Shown piece after piece: positions 20,171-32,578 of a stretch of DNA of 64,000 nucleotides (position 1 is its first letter; each line of letters opens with the position of its first letter). The DNA comes from Halocaridina rubra (taxonomy: Eukaryota; Arthropoda; Malacostraca; Decapoda; Atyidae). The notes below the pieces were generated by a model. The model saw only the letters and a list, made by a program, of their open reading frames with translations, was not told the DNA's origin and searched no databases. The translations under genes were made by a program, and so were the position numbers. The stretch lies in NCBI GenBank assembly GCA_037179515.1, contig JAXCGZ010007632.1:92660-156659 (forward strand), read 5' to 3'.

Positions 20171-23090
20171 AGTATTCTCTACAATACTACTCCCACTTAG
20201 TTCCTCCATGTTTATAACAATTTTGACAATATGTCACAGTAGAGATTTGAGATATACTATGAACACTCTCCATGATGATTGGTTAACAAATCAAATAATA
20301 ATAAATGTTGTATCCTATCTTCAGTTTCATTAGTCATAAACTATGTTTTTCACATTAAAGCTTTCTCACTCTTCAATATAAATTTGAATCTTATATATAG
20401 ACGAATATAATGTAATTAATTTCTATAATATAGAGTTGTGTAGATCAAAATAACTCAAAGAATGAGTAACTAGAAACACATAGTTCGATTATATAACATT
20501 ACATTTGTTTTTTTATCTTCTGAAGAACTATATGATGGTTACATATAGGAACACTGTAGCAAGCTTTACCTCTAAGTGATCATGTGTGAAAACTCTCAAT
20601 TGCAATACATTTTTCATCTAGACACTGTTTTCTTGAAAATGCTACTCGGTGTATAAACATGATGGTTACATCTCTGAATCATAAATCTCTTCAATTCTGG
20701 AAAAGAAAAAGGTGCTGAAATTTCAGCACCAATAGAACCTCTGACTACAATAATTCCTAATTACAAATTATTAAAAAAATCTTAAATCAGCACCTAATCA
20801 GCTATCTTCCACAATATAAATGAAAGGTCTCAATAGATATAAAAGCTAAAATTATTTGAAAAAAATTATCTGGTACAAGTCATACAAAACTAAAGCCATG
20901 AAGAATTTCAACAATGATTCAGGAATGTATTGTGATAACACATCAGCGTACCATGCCACACAAAATGGATTAATTCACTTAAAATCACTTCTGAAACACA
21001 AAACTACATTTTCTCAGGTAATTATTCATACTAAAATCTGAACTGTTAATAACCACAACAATTTTCAAATAAATGCGGCCTAGACTAACATAGGACAAAT
21101 CTCAATGGGATGCTTTGACTTGTTGATGTTTTTAGAATGACTGACTTCAGAGAAGATCATGTAAAATAAAAGTTCTGTATACAGAGAAGAAACTCTTTAC
21201 AGTAAATGACAGCTGCATGATGGGTATTCCTACCTTAAATGAAGTCTGAGATCACAAAGTAATACTATCATGTAATAATAAGACATCTAACGGTATACTC
21301 AATGATCTTGTTCAGTTGGCAGAGCACATGTTGTTTGGAAATATAAACAGCTTTTACATAAAATAGTGAATCTAAGGGACAAATTCTATCATTTTTAAAT
21401 GTCAGATACTCATAGAACTAAAGATTAGAATGATGAAAAGAATGCATAATGTAATGATGGAAAATTATACTAAATTGAATTTCTCATTACCGTCTACGCA
21501 GTTATTGAGACTCAAAAAAAGTCAGATAAATATGTGTTATCAATATATTAGAGGGTAGAGCAACCTGAAATGAAAATATCGTACTTCAATTTATAAAATG
21601 AAATATTTATTAAACAAATCCAGATGCAGCAGCAGATGCTCCGACTGTTAACATAGAGCCTAAAATTCCATATTTGTGAAGAATTCATGCTTAATTCTAT
21701 GTTGCTGACTGATGTCAGTACTTAACTTAAAAATTGATATTGGGATATGTTTGTATGCTGCAAAAAAGGTGATTATTTGATGATGGCATTGTAAAATGAG
21801 TTAAGGTTAGGAGCAATGGATGAGATATGGCTATGATCAACTCTATTCCAATATACATGTTTCTATACAGCAACACAAGCACTTCCTGTTCCTACAGTCT
21901 GAGAGAACCTAGCAGTGCTCTCTTATCTGCATAGCCTCATCAATTCTCATTCCTCAGTTATCTCTCTAACTGGAAGGTTCATCTCCTATCCTTCGTATGT
22001 TATGGTGCTCCAATAAACCTCCATTTTGTTGCTATAATAGACAAGGAAATGTCAACATAATGGGGATTTAGGTGAGGACATATGCTGCTCAAGGCAGCTA
22101 TGGTGCTTTCTATGTAGTAATCTGGCAATGCCTTGGTTTCCTTCCATGTGAAATATATACGTGAATACCTCAACTGATCACTTAACAAGTGAATGTTTGC
22201 CTGCTAGCAGATACTTGATTTAGCAATCGTTTCTTAACCTTGCAGTCAGCATGTTATGGTAGTAAGGCATAGGATGGTTGAGTACGCAGATGAAATATCA
22301 TTTTCTCTAGGACCCAATTGGAGTAATCTTCAACTGTGTTGAAGTGTGAGGAAATATACTAATACAGTAATGTTTATAATTCAAGAAAATAATGAAAATA
22401 CACAAATAAATTCAATATTAGCCCAACCTCAATGTTATGCTTTTAGTAAAATAATTTCATGTGGTTCTCTTACCAGCAAAATAACAAAGAGACATTCACC
22501 ATGTTTACCTTTTCATTAAATTAGAATCCCCAAGATAAGAGACATTACATTATATAATGCAGTTAAATGAGAGTACCGCTCTGGTCATACGTCATGCAAG
22601 ATTCCGCATATTACTATCAGCTGCAACCAAATTTGGTACATTAATTTTAAGTTACAAAACATATCAAGACTACTGTAAAAATTCCCACTTTAAATCATAC
22701 ACTCTTTAATAATGTATGAGGTTTGCTTGCTAAAGGCATACATTAAGCATTAATATCAATAAACAATGAAAATATAGATTAGATTATATAATGAATATAA
22801 AAAATTATGTTATACATATAGATGTAAATTTTTCACAAATTTCATGAGACAGGTATATTTCATATCATAAAATTCTTAACCTTAAAAGTTAAGAAAATAT
22901 GGCTTTGCCATTATGAGTTATCTAAAAACTAGCCAAACAAGTCTAAACTTCAAAAACCTTTTATTTTCTTTCTAGTCCTTTCTAGAACTAATAACTATTA
23001 GAGATTCATTAGCCTAAGAAGTCCTGTGGGCAAGTCCTAAATATTGCTGAGGAAATCATGAAACAAAGAAGAGATAATCATATCAAATAC
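20171..23090. other. 5' flank of zinc-finger copy A
   Basis: AT-rich DNA with no supported gene. As far as about 22870 it parallels 54975-57860 of duplicon B, for example TAGAGTTGTGTAGATCAAAA (20432) with TAGAGTTGTGTAGATTGCAA (56012). It lacks the hAT-like and mariner-like inserts found there. From 22870 to 23090 nothing is recognised. Confidence 0.6.
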
Positions 23091-23097
23091 ACAGAAT

Positions 23098-23366
23098 ATA
23101 GTACTGGCTCTAGAACTAGAGGTCATAGTTTGAAGCTTCGTAAGAAAACTTCTTTGCAGGATGTAAGGAAATACTTTTTCAGTGTAAGAGTAGTTGATAA
23201 TTGGAATTCGCTAAGCGAGGAGGTAGTTAATGCTATCTCAATCCATAGTTTTAAGGACAGGTATGATAAGTATCACTAAGTATAAAATGGAACCGATCAG
23301 GAGACGGGAAGATAGGTGCTTTGGGCTCTTTCCCGTAAACACAATTAGGTAATCAATTAGGTAATC
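23098..23366 (+). mobile_element. CR1-type LINE, family L, copy 4 (3' end only)
   Basis: Only the last 60 codons of ORF2 and the 3' UTR remain, on the plus strand: SRTRGHSLKLRKKTSLQDV through HSFKDRYDKYH, stop at 23277-23279, then the 3' UTR and two tail units. Nearly identical to the ends of copies 1 and 5, so a recent, severely 5'-truncated insertion. Confidence 0.9.
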
Positions 23367-23554
23367 ACTATATATCTTGGAATCACACATACCAGTTAAA
23401 CTCAGCTTCAGATTCATTCTAATAAGAAAAACCCGAAGTGCCAACTGCTAGAAAGCTTTAACTTGTAATTGGAGCCTGCAAAGAACATACATGCTGAAGA
23501 TCTCAGCATGTCAGACATAGTCTATTCTACTCTATTTTTTCTTTTTTAATATAC

Positions 23555-26345
23555 AATGCACTAACCTATTCATACCCACCCTTCATCCGTCATATGCCTG
23601 TCTAACTTACATTTGAAGGAGTCTAAGGTATTGGCATTTATTATACTACTAGGAAGCCTGTTCCATGTATCAGCTACTCTATAACCAAACCAATTTTTAC
23701 CAATTTCCTTTCTGAACCTAAATTTATCAAGCTTAAACCCATTATTTCGAGTTCTGGTTTGATCATGAATTTTTAAAACTTGATTAATATCAGCCTTGTT
23801 AATCCCTTTAAACCAGTTATACACCTAAATCATATCCTCCCTAACTCTGCACCTCTCTAGAGAGTGCAGATTAAGTGTTTTTAGCTTGTCTTCATATGAC
23901 AGATTTCTGATATTGTGTATCATATTGGTCATTCTTCACTGCACTCTCTCCAAGGATTAAATTTCCATCCTATAATAGGGTGACCAGACTTGCACAGCAT
24001 AATCCAGGTGGGACCCAACTAATGCAAGACAGAGCTGTAAAATAACCTTTTCTGTCTTATTGCTAACACTTCTTGAGATAAATCCTAAAATTCTATTTAA
24101 TTCATTTCTGACCTCAGTACATTGCTCTCTTGGCTTAAGATTTCTACTCACAAGAACATCTAAATCCCTCTCACACTGAGAACTCATTATTACATGGTTA
24201 TTTAGCTAGAGAGGCAGCTATAGTGGCAGTGGGGGATGTTCAAGTGCCAGTAATGGGAGATGAAAATGAAAGAGAGATTACAAGAGAGGAGGTAAAGCAC
24301 CTGGAATGGATGGTGTGAGAGCGGAGATGTTGAAAGAAGGGGGGTGACTGCATTGGAATGGTTAGTGAGAGTGTTTAATATATGCTTTAAGTTGTCAATG
24401 GTGGCAGTGGAATGGGTGGTTTCTTGTATAGTGCCTCTATGCAAAGGTAAGGGAGATGTGTATGAATGCAATAATTTTAGGGATATAAGTTTGTTGAGTG
24501 TGGGAGGAAAAGTAAATGGTAGGATACTGGTTAATAGGATTACGGATAAGACAGAAAATGTGATCGCAGAAGTGCAGAGTGGGTTTAGGAGAGGTAGAGG
24601 TTGTACAGATCAGATTTTTATAGTTAAGCAGTTATGTGAGAAATAATTAGCAAAGGGTAAGGATGTGTATTTTGCATTTTTGGATATGGAGAAAGCGTAT
24701 GATAGAGTTGATAGAGAGGCAACGAGGAATGTTTTGAGGTTATATGGAATTGATGGTAAACTGTTGCATGCAGTGAAGAGTTTGTATGAGGGTAGTAGAG
24801 CTTGTGTTAGGGTAGGGAATGAAGTGAGTGAGTGGTTTCCAGTGTGTGTGGGACTGAGACAGGGATGTGTGATGTCGCTATGGAAGTTCAATTTGTATAT
24901 TGATGGAGTCGTAAGAGAGGTGAATGAGCGAGTGCGTGGTCGAGGTTTGAGAATGGTAGATGGGGATGATAACGAGTGGGAGCTGAATCAGTTGCTGTTT
25001 GCAGATGATACTGTGGTGGTGGCAGATTCAGAGGAAAAGCTGTGTCAGTTAGTGTTAGGATTTGGAATGGTGTGTGAGAGAAGGAAGTTGTGAGTGAATG
25101 TGGGAAAGAGTAAGGTTACGAGGTGTACAAGAAATGAGGATGGTGCTGGATTGAATGTTATGTTGAATGGAGAGACACTTGAGGAAGTTGATCAGTTTAA
25201 GTATTTAGGCTCGGTTATAGCTGCAAATGGTGGAGTGGAAGCAGATGTGTGTCACAGAGTGAATGAAGGATGTAAAGTGTTGAGTGCATTGAAAGGAGTG
25301 ATGAAGAATAGAGGGTTGGAAATGAATGTTAAGAAAGCTTTGTATGAGAAAGTGGTTGTGCCAATTGTGATGTATGGATCAGAGTTATGGGGTATGAAAG
25401 TAAGTGAGAGACGGAAACTAAATGTGCTTGAGATGAAATGCCTGAGGAGTATGATTGGTGTATCTCGATTGGATAGGGTTAGGAATGAAGTGGTTAGAGC
25501 AAGAACGGGTGTGAGAAGAGAAATTGCAGCCAGAGTAGCTATGAATGTTCTGAGATGGTTTGGCCATGTGGAAAGGATGGATGATGAAAGACTGCTGAAA
25601 AAGGTGAGTTGATGGGAGACTTGCTAGAGGGAGACCTAGGTTTGGGTGGATGGATGGAGTAAGAAGAGCCCTGAATGATAGGAGGATGGATGTGAGGGAA
25701 GCAAGTGAGCGTGCTAGGAATATAAATGATTGGTGAGCAATTGTGACACAGCTCTGATGGGCATCTGCTGTTACCATGGGGTGCATCTTACAGAGGTAGC
25801 CCTGTGGTAGGGGCAGTAGGGGAGTTGGCAGTTGTGAAGCGACACAGGTTGTGGAAGAGCCGGGACGATGGGCTGTGGCACTCCAGCAGTGCCATCTGAA
25901 CGGTCGCCAGCTCCCTCGTCATTGCCCATAGAGCAAAATAATCCCCTTATTGTTTTCTTTTTTTGATGTTGGCTCCCCCCCCTAATTAAAGAGGGAAACA
26001 GCCAAGGTAGATAGCGTAGAATCTAGCTTATAACTCGTATTGTCTATTATAGTACCCATTTTTACTGTTTTACATTTTCCAACATTAAATTCCATTTGCC
26101 ACTTCTCCGACCATTCAAATAATTTATTTACATCTTCTTGTAAAGCATAAATATCTTCTTTTCCATTTATAACTCTACCTATTTTAGTGTCATCTGTTAA
26201 TTTACTTTGTTTACTACTGATATCCGAATCCAGATCATTTAGATATATGACGAATAACAGAGGACCAGAACACACTGTATTTTGTAAAACTGACAGCCAT
26301 TGATCCATATATGATTTTGTTGTAATACAATATGCCTCCAAATGA
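23555..26345 (-). mobile_element. Older CR1-type LINE, family M, split by an RTE-like element
   Basis: A second CR1-type family, decayed, in two parts: 25985-26345 (RT palm; box degraded to LTDDTKIGRV, then DVNKLFEWSEKWQMEFNVGK) and 23555-24206 (RT C-terminus: SQCERDLDVLVSRNL, LALVGSHLDYAVQVWSPYY, DTWNRLPSSIINANTLDSF). The order and spacing match family L proteins, which shows the parts were one element before the insertion at 24207-25984. A fragment of the same family lies at 60760-61075. Confidence 0.82.
24207..25984 (+). mobile_element. RTE-like LINE fragment (5'-truncated)
   Basis: Plus-strand RT from a different LINE type, inside family M. One frame is open at 24344-24643, 24665-25090 and 25094-25612, with single stops at 24644 (TAA) and 25091 (TGA), then a frameshift near 25612. 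Motifs: NNFRDISLLSVGGKV, the palm segment FLDMEKAYDRVDRE, VGLRQGCVMS and the catalytic box FADDTVVVADS. The C-terminus has MYGSELWGMK and LRWFGHVERMDDERL, typical of RTE-type elements. No endonuclease domain is present. The end is a C-rich stretch near 25975. The clade assignment is from motifs only. Confidence 0.8.
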
Positions 26346-26554
26346 CTCTGCCTATTAAAAATTTGATTACAGCTTTGTTGAGTAATAGAGTAGGTAGTGG
26401 TGCCAGTTGGTTAACTTCTTGTATAGCTTCTTCTTTATGTACTTTAAAATTATTTTTGGTATTGCTGATTAATATTCCTAAGTATATATTTTCCTAAGTA
26501 ATTTTTAATCCATTATCATTATCTGAACCTTACCTTAAGAAACCTTATGACGGT
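26346..26554 (-). mobile_element. Degraded LINE remnant
   Basis: The minus strand reads as a broken LINE RT C-terminus (YLGILISNTKNNFK and a lysine-rich segment) that resembles neither family L nor M. Stops are frequent. Probably the target into which the neighbouring LINE pieces fell. Confidence 0.4.
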
Positions 26555-26925
26555 ACTGAATGCAAGGCCATTAGGCCTCTAAATCCAGATCTACAACTTC
26601 ATCAGTGCTCAAATTGATATGGTAGTGGCCTGGAGTGGTCACGTTATCCCAATACTTGTCTAACCGTTTTTCAAAGGACACCACACTTGCTGCCTCTATT
26701 ACTTCATTGGGTAAACTTTTTCCAGACTTCCACAACTCTTGAGCTAATACATTTGTCATCTCTTGATTCTGCCATTTTCTTTGGATAGTTTCATGTAATT
26801 ACCAGAAGTTGGCCCCATATTCCTCTCAAGATGAAAGTTCATTTCGTTGTCATATTTATTGCTCAAAATTTTATACACTTCTATCAAGTCTCGCTTTATC
26901 CGCCGATAAATCACCGTTGGTATCT
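26555..26925 (-). mobile_element. LINE 3' fragment, third CR1-like family
   Basis: The minus strand encodes a CR1/L2-like C-terminus: KRDLIEVYKILSNKYDNEM near 26900 and, after a frame change, SLPNEVIEAASVVSFEKRLD (open 26571-26759). The ends of these proteins typically read W-x-x-LP-x-x-V-x-A-x-S-x-x-SF-K-x-x-LD. Ends in DLDLEA then a stop. Confidence 0.65.
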
Positions 26926-28050
26926 TTTTATATGAATTTGTTTATATAGCATATAAATTTGTTCATATAACATAATAATTTCAGTTATACTTTTGTATGT
27001 ACTTAATCCATATTTTTTTCCTAATATTTTTAGTTGGGCTTGCCAGTAACTATCAACGGGCAAATAAAGTGAGCTAATTCTTAAATAATCTTCAAATCCG
27101 ATTCCTAGATTTTTTAGTCATTATTATTCTATAAGCCACTGATCTAAATGGTGAAGTTGTACCTGTGAATCCTTGTCTAATGCCACTTGTTCGATACCAT
27201 TTGTTATATTCAGATTCAATTAGTTATTGTTTTCATAAGTTTTGCATGTGCTATCATTTCAGTTTATTAGCTATGACATTTATCAAGTTAGGATGCATCT
27301 TATACTCCATTAGAATTTGTACTATTTTCCCTCTTTTTACTAACTCAAAAGCTTAAGCATAGTCTGTTGTGTTAACGATTAATGGTACTTTTCTTTTTTG
27401 TCTATTTTTATACAACATTTCAAGATGCAAATAAAATTCTCTACCCTGCCTCCGCCAGTAAGACCATTTAGATTTACTTATATTTCTTTATTTTCCCAAT
27501 TGTGCTATGATATGGGTCTGACGATTCGTACTGTCATAAATACTTTATATTCACAGCAAGACATAGGAATGAGTCGTCAGTTATCTGCACTCTGGTTTTG
27601 GTTACTTTTGGTATCATTTTTGTACTTGACACTCTCCAGTATCTCATTTGTTTGTTGTATATTATTTAACATTTATTTAGTACTCTTGAACATATTCAAC
27701 TCTTTAGTAATATCCTGTAAATTTCTGGTTTTAAGTTATTTGGTTTTCAAGCTTTTTTATTATTAACTTTCTAAATTGCATTTTTTTTTCAGCAATGCTA
27801 CTGATATTTTGGGTTCTTCCATTGGTGTGTTTTGTTTCTTTTTTCGTTTTATACCCTATTTGCCATTTCTATAAGCTCTTCCATATATTTACAACAAAAT
27901 TCCAGGTGACCTTCCTAATCCGTCAGGACACTGTATATTTCAAAATGATCATTATTTTCCTCAAATAACCTTATGTATTCACTTTTTGTTTCGTTGCTCC
28001 AGATTTTGCTTACATCATTTTCATTTTTTTGATAAATGCCATTCCAGTAC
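26926..28050. other. AT-rich region with LINE decay, no gene supported
   Basis: The minus strand of about 27040-27400 has short LINE-like scraps (for example KRGKIVQILMEYKMHPNL) with many stops. The 122-codon plus-strand frame at 27398-27766 is hydrophobic and AT-driven, without a credible start or homology. 27770-28050 shows only T-rich sequence. Confidence 0.4.
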
Positions 28051-28842
28051 GTGATTATTTCTCTTTCAGCTCCCTCCCCAGTCAGGTTCCAGCTCCAGTA
28101 GACGTCCTCCTCCCATCTACAGCCAAGCCATCAGCTTGAAGTCGACTCCTCCTCCAGATAGACTGAATTTCCTCCTCAACTCCTTTCCCTCGATGGAAAG
28201 TTAATAACTATAGGAAGACGTTCCCGTTTCCGTTGTTTTTCTCTCTCTCTTGAAGAGTACAATCGGAATGGTGGGTCTCTTTTATAAATCGAAACTGACA
28301 TTTTTTACCCATTTTTTTTTCTATCTCTTTTGCTAGAGTTAAAAAAGAAAAAGCAGGTTTAATGATTTTTGCTTTAGTCTCCTTTCGGGAGCATTTTTGT
28401 GCTATAAAACCGTATTAATTTTTTCCTTTTTTACAATTTCTGCTTTGTGTACAGTGCTAAGTGTTTTTAGTGTTTATTATAAATTTCCGTTTCAGGGTTT
28501 TTTATTTCTGTGTTAACCTAAGTAATAAATTCCCTTTCAGATTTTTTTGCTGTGCTAACCAACTCGGATATACAGTGCTCACCTAAGTGATAAATACCTT
28601 ATCAGGCTTTTATTTTTTATTTTTTATGTTATTTTTTTATCACCCCGTTTATGTATCCTTAGTGTTATAGCATAATTCACAACTGCTTCATAGCGGTAAG
28701 GCCTGTATTATTATATAAATCAATTTAATAAAGTGCTCAGTGCAAGTAACGAAATATGGTGCTCAGTGAGGGTCTGTGGATCTACATGACTAAATTCTAG
28801 TCATGCCCTCCTCCTACTCTCCTGCTACCCTCCTGGAGGGGG

Positions 28843-29350
28843 ATGGAGCTTGACCACCACACCCAGGAGGGGTGGATGCTTGTGGGAAAGAATATGCAAA
28901 GGATGGCCTCTGGCAGCAGCCAGGAAAGTGCTACCGCTCCAGTTCACCCCCAGCCCCGAATTCCGCTGCTGTTAGAGAGCCCATCTTTAAATTCAAAGTT
29001 CAGGCCCCTTTCACTGCAGAGGCCTACTATCTCCTGAAAGAGCTGGAAGACTAGCTCACTGAGTTTGGATGCACCGTCAAACCCAATGAACAGGATGAAT
29101 ATATCATCCACCCATCCTCCATAAAAGCTGTGGAGAAGATCTGTGACCTCAACTCTCCTCACTTGGCCGAGATGACCCCTGCTCAAAAAATAAAGAAGAT
29201 CATCCTCGTTAATTTCCCCACTGCTTGGTCAACGGATCTATTGACCAAGCATTTATACATTACCTCTGCCTTGCACTGCTCCTCCAAGATTGGAGGACAA
29301 ACCATACCTTCAAAGCAAGTCTTAGTCCACATCTGTGGTCCACCGAAACT
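28843..29350 (+). pseudogene. I-type LINE ORF1, N-terminal part
   Basis: RNA-binding ORF1 start, frames shifting near 28870 and a TAG at 29052-29054. Readable segments include FKFKVQAPFTAEAYYLLKEL and MTPAQKIKKIILVNFP, followed by the start of the conserved block before the zinc knuckles (VHICGPPKLQ). Cut at about 29350 by the nested LINE and resumed at 32579 (CAAGTGAACCTTGG). Confidence 0.7.
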
Positions 29351-29389
29351 ACAACTATGACTATGGATACCACCCCAATGAAACATGGT

Positions 29390-31399
29390 AATACCTCGTC
29401 TCCTGCTGCTGCTGTTACTGCTGCCGATGTGAAAGTTACTTGTAAATATAATGATAGATTATCTGTCGTACATATAAATGCACAATCCCTGTTATCCCAT
29501 ATACTAGAAATTGAACATATGCTTGTACAAGAAAATACTGATGTTCTTTGCATTAGCGAATCATGGCTGTATCCGTCAATTAATAATGCATTTATTAATA
29601 TTCCTTCATATAATATTTATCGCTATGACAGTGGTAGAGGTGGAGGTGTATGTTTATATGTTAAAAATTATTTGAAGGCCACTGAACTAAATCTTGAAAC
29701 TGAGAAGCACGAAGGAGTGGAAGATAAATGGATCTCTGTCCAACATAAAAAGCTTCCTTCTATTATCATAGGCTGCGTGTACCGCCACCCCAAAGCCTCG
29801 GTAACCTCTTTTAGCTATATTTTGGACGTTTTTAAGGAGATAATTTTAAAAAACAAACCAGTTTTTATATATGGCGATTTTAATGATGATCAACTAAAAA
29901 GAGAAAATAAAATGAGTAGACTTATTAAGAATTTAAATCTAGAACAGATTATAAATAAACCAACTAGAATCACTCCCACCTCAGTTTCCCAAATCGATCT
30001 AGTAATAACAAACTCCAAGCATATGATAACTAAGTGTGACGTAATGCCAAGCCCTATAGCAGACCACGAGGAAATTGTAACGTCCCTAAATATTCGCAAA
30101 CCAAAGAGACAACCAATCTTTAAAACATTCAGATGCTTAAGAAATTATTCACAAGAATTACTTTGTAGTTTACTTATGAATGAAGTACATAAATTAAATG
30201 AAATTCTATATACCGATAATATTAATATACAAGTAAAAATTTTAACCAGTGTCTTATCATCATGTATAGATCGATGTGCACCACTCGTGACAAGAGAAAT
30301 ATTTCGTCCCCCCGCTCCTTGGATAACAGATGACATAAAAAACATTATGAAAGAAAGAGACAAACTACAAAATGAAGTAAAACTACAAAGAGATAATATC
30401 CCTTTAAGAGAAAAGTTTACAGAGCATAAGAAACAAGTAAAATCATTATTAAGTAACAGTAAGAAACAGTATTACAAAAATGAATTTCAAAACGCTAAAG
30501 GCAATATTTCTGATACATGGAAAATTGCTAAAACCATGCTTTCCAATAACTGTAATAAAAGTAGTAACATATCAATTATACCCGACGAGGTAGATGTAAG
30601 TGCTAAAGCAGAAGAGTTCAATAATTTTTTCGCTGAAGTGGGGAAAAAAACCTTTGAAAAAACAAAAAAAGAAATAATAAATGAAATCAATAATAGTAAT
30701 GGTGGTAATAATAATGATGATGGTAGTAGTAATAATAATAGAAATGTTGATAATGGTGTAAATAATAATGATGGTGGTAGTAATGGTAATGATAATAGTG
30801 ATGATGGTAGTAATAATAATAATAATGTTAATCTTCAAGAACATAGTGCATTCAATAGAAGTAATGATGTCTTTAACCCTACTACAGTAGATTGTAATAC
30901 AGTAATCTTAGTAATAAAAAATCTGAAAGACTCTAATGCATATGGATCAGATGGAATTTGTTTTCGTTTTATTAGAGATTCATTATTTGTAATAGCATAT
31001 TATCTGACGGTAATAATCAATACTTCCATAGTTACCAATATTTACCCAGATTTATGGAAAAATCCCCATGTAATTCCTGGTTTTCAAAATGGAAATCCTG
31101 ACGACGTCTCTAACTATAGACCAATCTCTTTACTACCAATTTTATCAAAGATACTTGAAAAGATTGTTGCAAATCAGTTAAGTGAGTTTCTTGAAAAAAA
31201 TAAACTTATTGCAAAAAGTCAACACGGTTTCAGGCCAAAATTATCAACTGAAACTGCCTTATTGAAAATATCAGATGAAATATACAAAAATATATATAAT
31301 AAGAAAATATCATTGCTACTACTACTCGATCTTTCTAAAGCTTTTGATAGTGTACACCATACCATCTTATTAGAAAAATGCAAAAAAAATGAACATTGA
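29390..31399 (+). pseudogene. Nested LINE ORF2, endonuclease and first half of RT
   Basis: Open from 29225, but codons before about 29350 belong to the I-type ORF1. Endonuclease motifs: VHINAQSLLSHILEIE, ISESWLYPS, YGDFNDDQL and ADHEEIV. RT begins near 30890 (NLKDSNAYGSDGICFRFI, NYRPISLLPILSKILEK, LLDLSKAFDSVHH). Between endonuclease and RT, residues about 495-545 form a low-complexity run of Asn, Asp, Gly and Ser, coded by GATAATAAT-type repeats (30676-30830). The frame is lost at a run of eight adenines at 31382-31389, and the rest is in another frame. Confidence 0.85.
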
Positions 31400-32435
31400 C
31401 CCAAGCTGGTTCGAGAACTATTTAAAAAACCGCTACCAGTCAGTCAGAATAAAAGATGTAGTTTCAAGTCGCAAGAAGGTATTGTTTGGGGTCCCTCAGG
31501 GATCGATCCTAGGACCTATACTTTTTCTAATATATGTAAACGATCTAGTAAAATATTTACCTAACTGTTATGTCATTCAATATGCTGACGATACTCAAAT
31601 CTTAATTGAAGGAGAAATTAATGATTTAGAAAATATTATTCGTAGAGCAGAAGAAATTTTGTATATGGCTAAACGTTACTTTCTAAAAAATGGTCTGTTA
31701 CTTAATGAAACTAAAACCCAATCTATTCTTATCGGATCCAGACAATTATTATCAGAAGTTGATGACAATCTTCATATAAATTTTAACGGTAATATCATTA
31801 AGCCAATGAACTCGGTAAAGAACCTAGGTGTCTATTTTGACCGTTACATGAATTTTGAAATGCATATAGATGAAATTTATAAAAAAGTAATGGGTACTCT
31901 AATATATCTAAATAGGGTAAAAGACTCATTTGAAACATCAACTCGTATAATAATTGTCCAGTCCTTAGCTATGAGTTTAATTAATTACTGTCTCAAAGTT
32001 TGGGGATGTACAAATAAGACTCAATTACAAAGAATACAAAAGTTACAAAACTTTGCAGCACGAGTGGCTGTTGGCAATGTAAGAAAATACGAGCACATCT
32101 CTCCTGTTTTAAAAGATCTAGAATGGATAAAGATTAGAGATAAATATGTTTTTGATATATGTACCTTTGTTTTTAATATACTAAGAAACAATCTTCCTGA
32201 TTGCTTGTATAATTTTTCTACAGTAAGCTCAGTTACCGGGTTAACTACCCGTCAAGGGGAAGATTTATTAGTACGAAGGTCTAAAACTGATATTGGCTCA
32301 AGAGATATAAACATTCGTGGACCTCATTTATATAATCAGCTTCCCAGAGAACTAAAAAATGCTGGTTCAGTGTATACTTTTAAATATAATCTTAAGAAGT
32401 TACTATTAAAGGAAGATTTTACTTGTAAATTTTAA
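31389..32435 (+). pseudogene. Nested LINE ORF2, second half of RT and C-terminus
   Basis: 348 open codons continuing the same protein after a one-base frame change in the A8 run. It has SWFENYLKNRYQSVRIK, GVPQGSILGPILFLIYVNDL and the catalytic box YADDTQIL, and ends with RELKNAGSVYTFKYNLKKLL. Apart from the homopolymer the frame is undamaged, so the shift could be a recent mutation or a sequence/assembly error. Confidence 0.88.
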
Positions 32436-32578
32436 TAGTACACCCATCTTTATGATTTGTTTGTTTTAGTATGTCTATATCATACACCACAGATGTCTAT
32501 CTGGAATATATATGCATCTTATTTGAATACCCAATGTACGTTGGAAATAAAGACTTATTATTATTATTATTATTATTC

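Larger units (their letters stand above)
9467..22870 (-). repeat. Zinc-finger duplicon, copy A
   Basis: Old tandem duplicate of the block at about 37640-57860. Matching stretches run in the same order and orientation: 9478-10620 with 37800-38645, 15505-17280 with 38680-40285, 20060-20310 with 54890-55190, and 20310-22870 with 55920-57860. Between them each copy carries its own insertions, absent from the other: here a gypsy element (10634-15487), an insert of about 300 bp at about 10025-10325 with no recognised content, and two LINE pieces (17284-20060). The duplication therefore predates all of these. Similarity judged by eye is around 75-85 percent. Confidence 0.82.
29351..32578 (+). mobile_element. 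L2/Daphne-like LINE nested in I-type ORF1
   Basis: Nearly complete ORF2 of a CR1/L2-group LINE, very A-rich. It ends in a polyadenylation-like AATAAAG and (TTA)n at 32557-32576, after which the host ORF1 resumes in register. The start near 29351 is set by the end of homology to ORF1. No ORF1 of its own is visible, so it is 5'-truncated or a single-ORF type. Confidence 0.85.

Noticed and set aside
27398..27766. 122-codon hydrophobic protein
   Set aside because: AT-rich sequence, no credible start, no family recognised; better explained by composition.
29225..29389. N-terminus of the 724-codon frame as part of the nested LINE protein
   Set aside because: This part is I-type ORF1 sequence that happens to be in frame; homology to LINE endonuclease begins only after about 29440.
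30572..30844. 90-codon minus-strand Ile/Thr protein
   Set aside because: Antisense shadow of the Asn/Asp-rich LINE tract.
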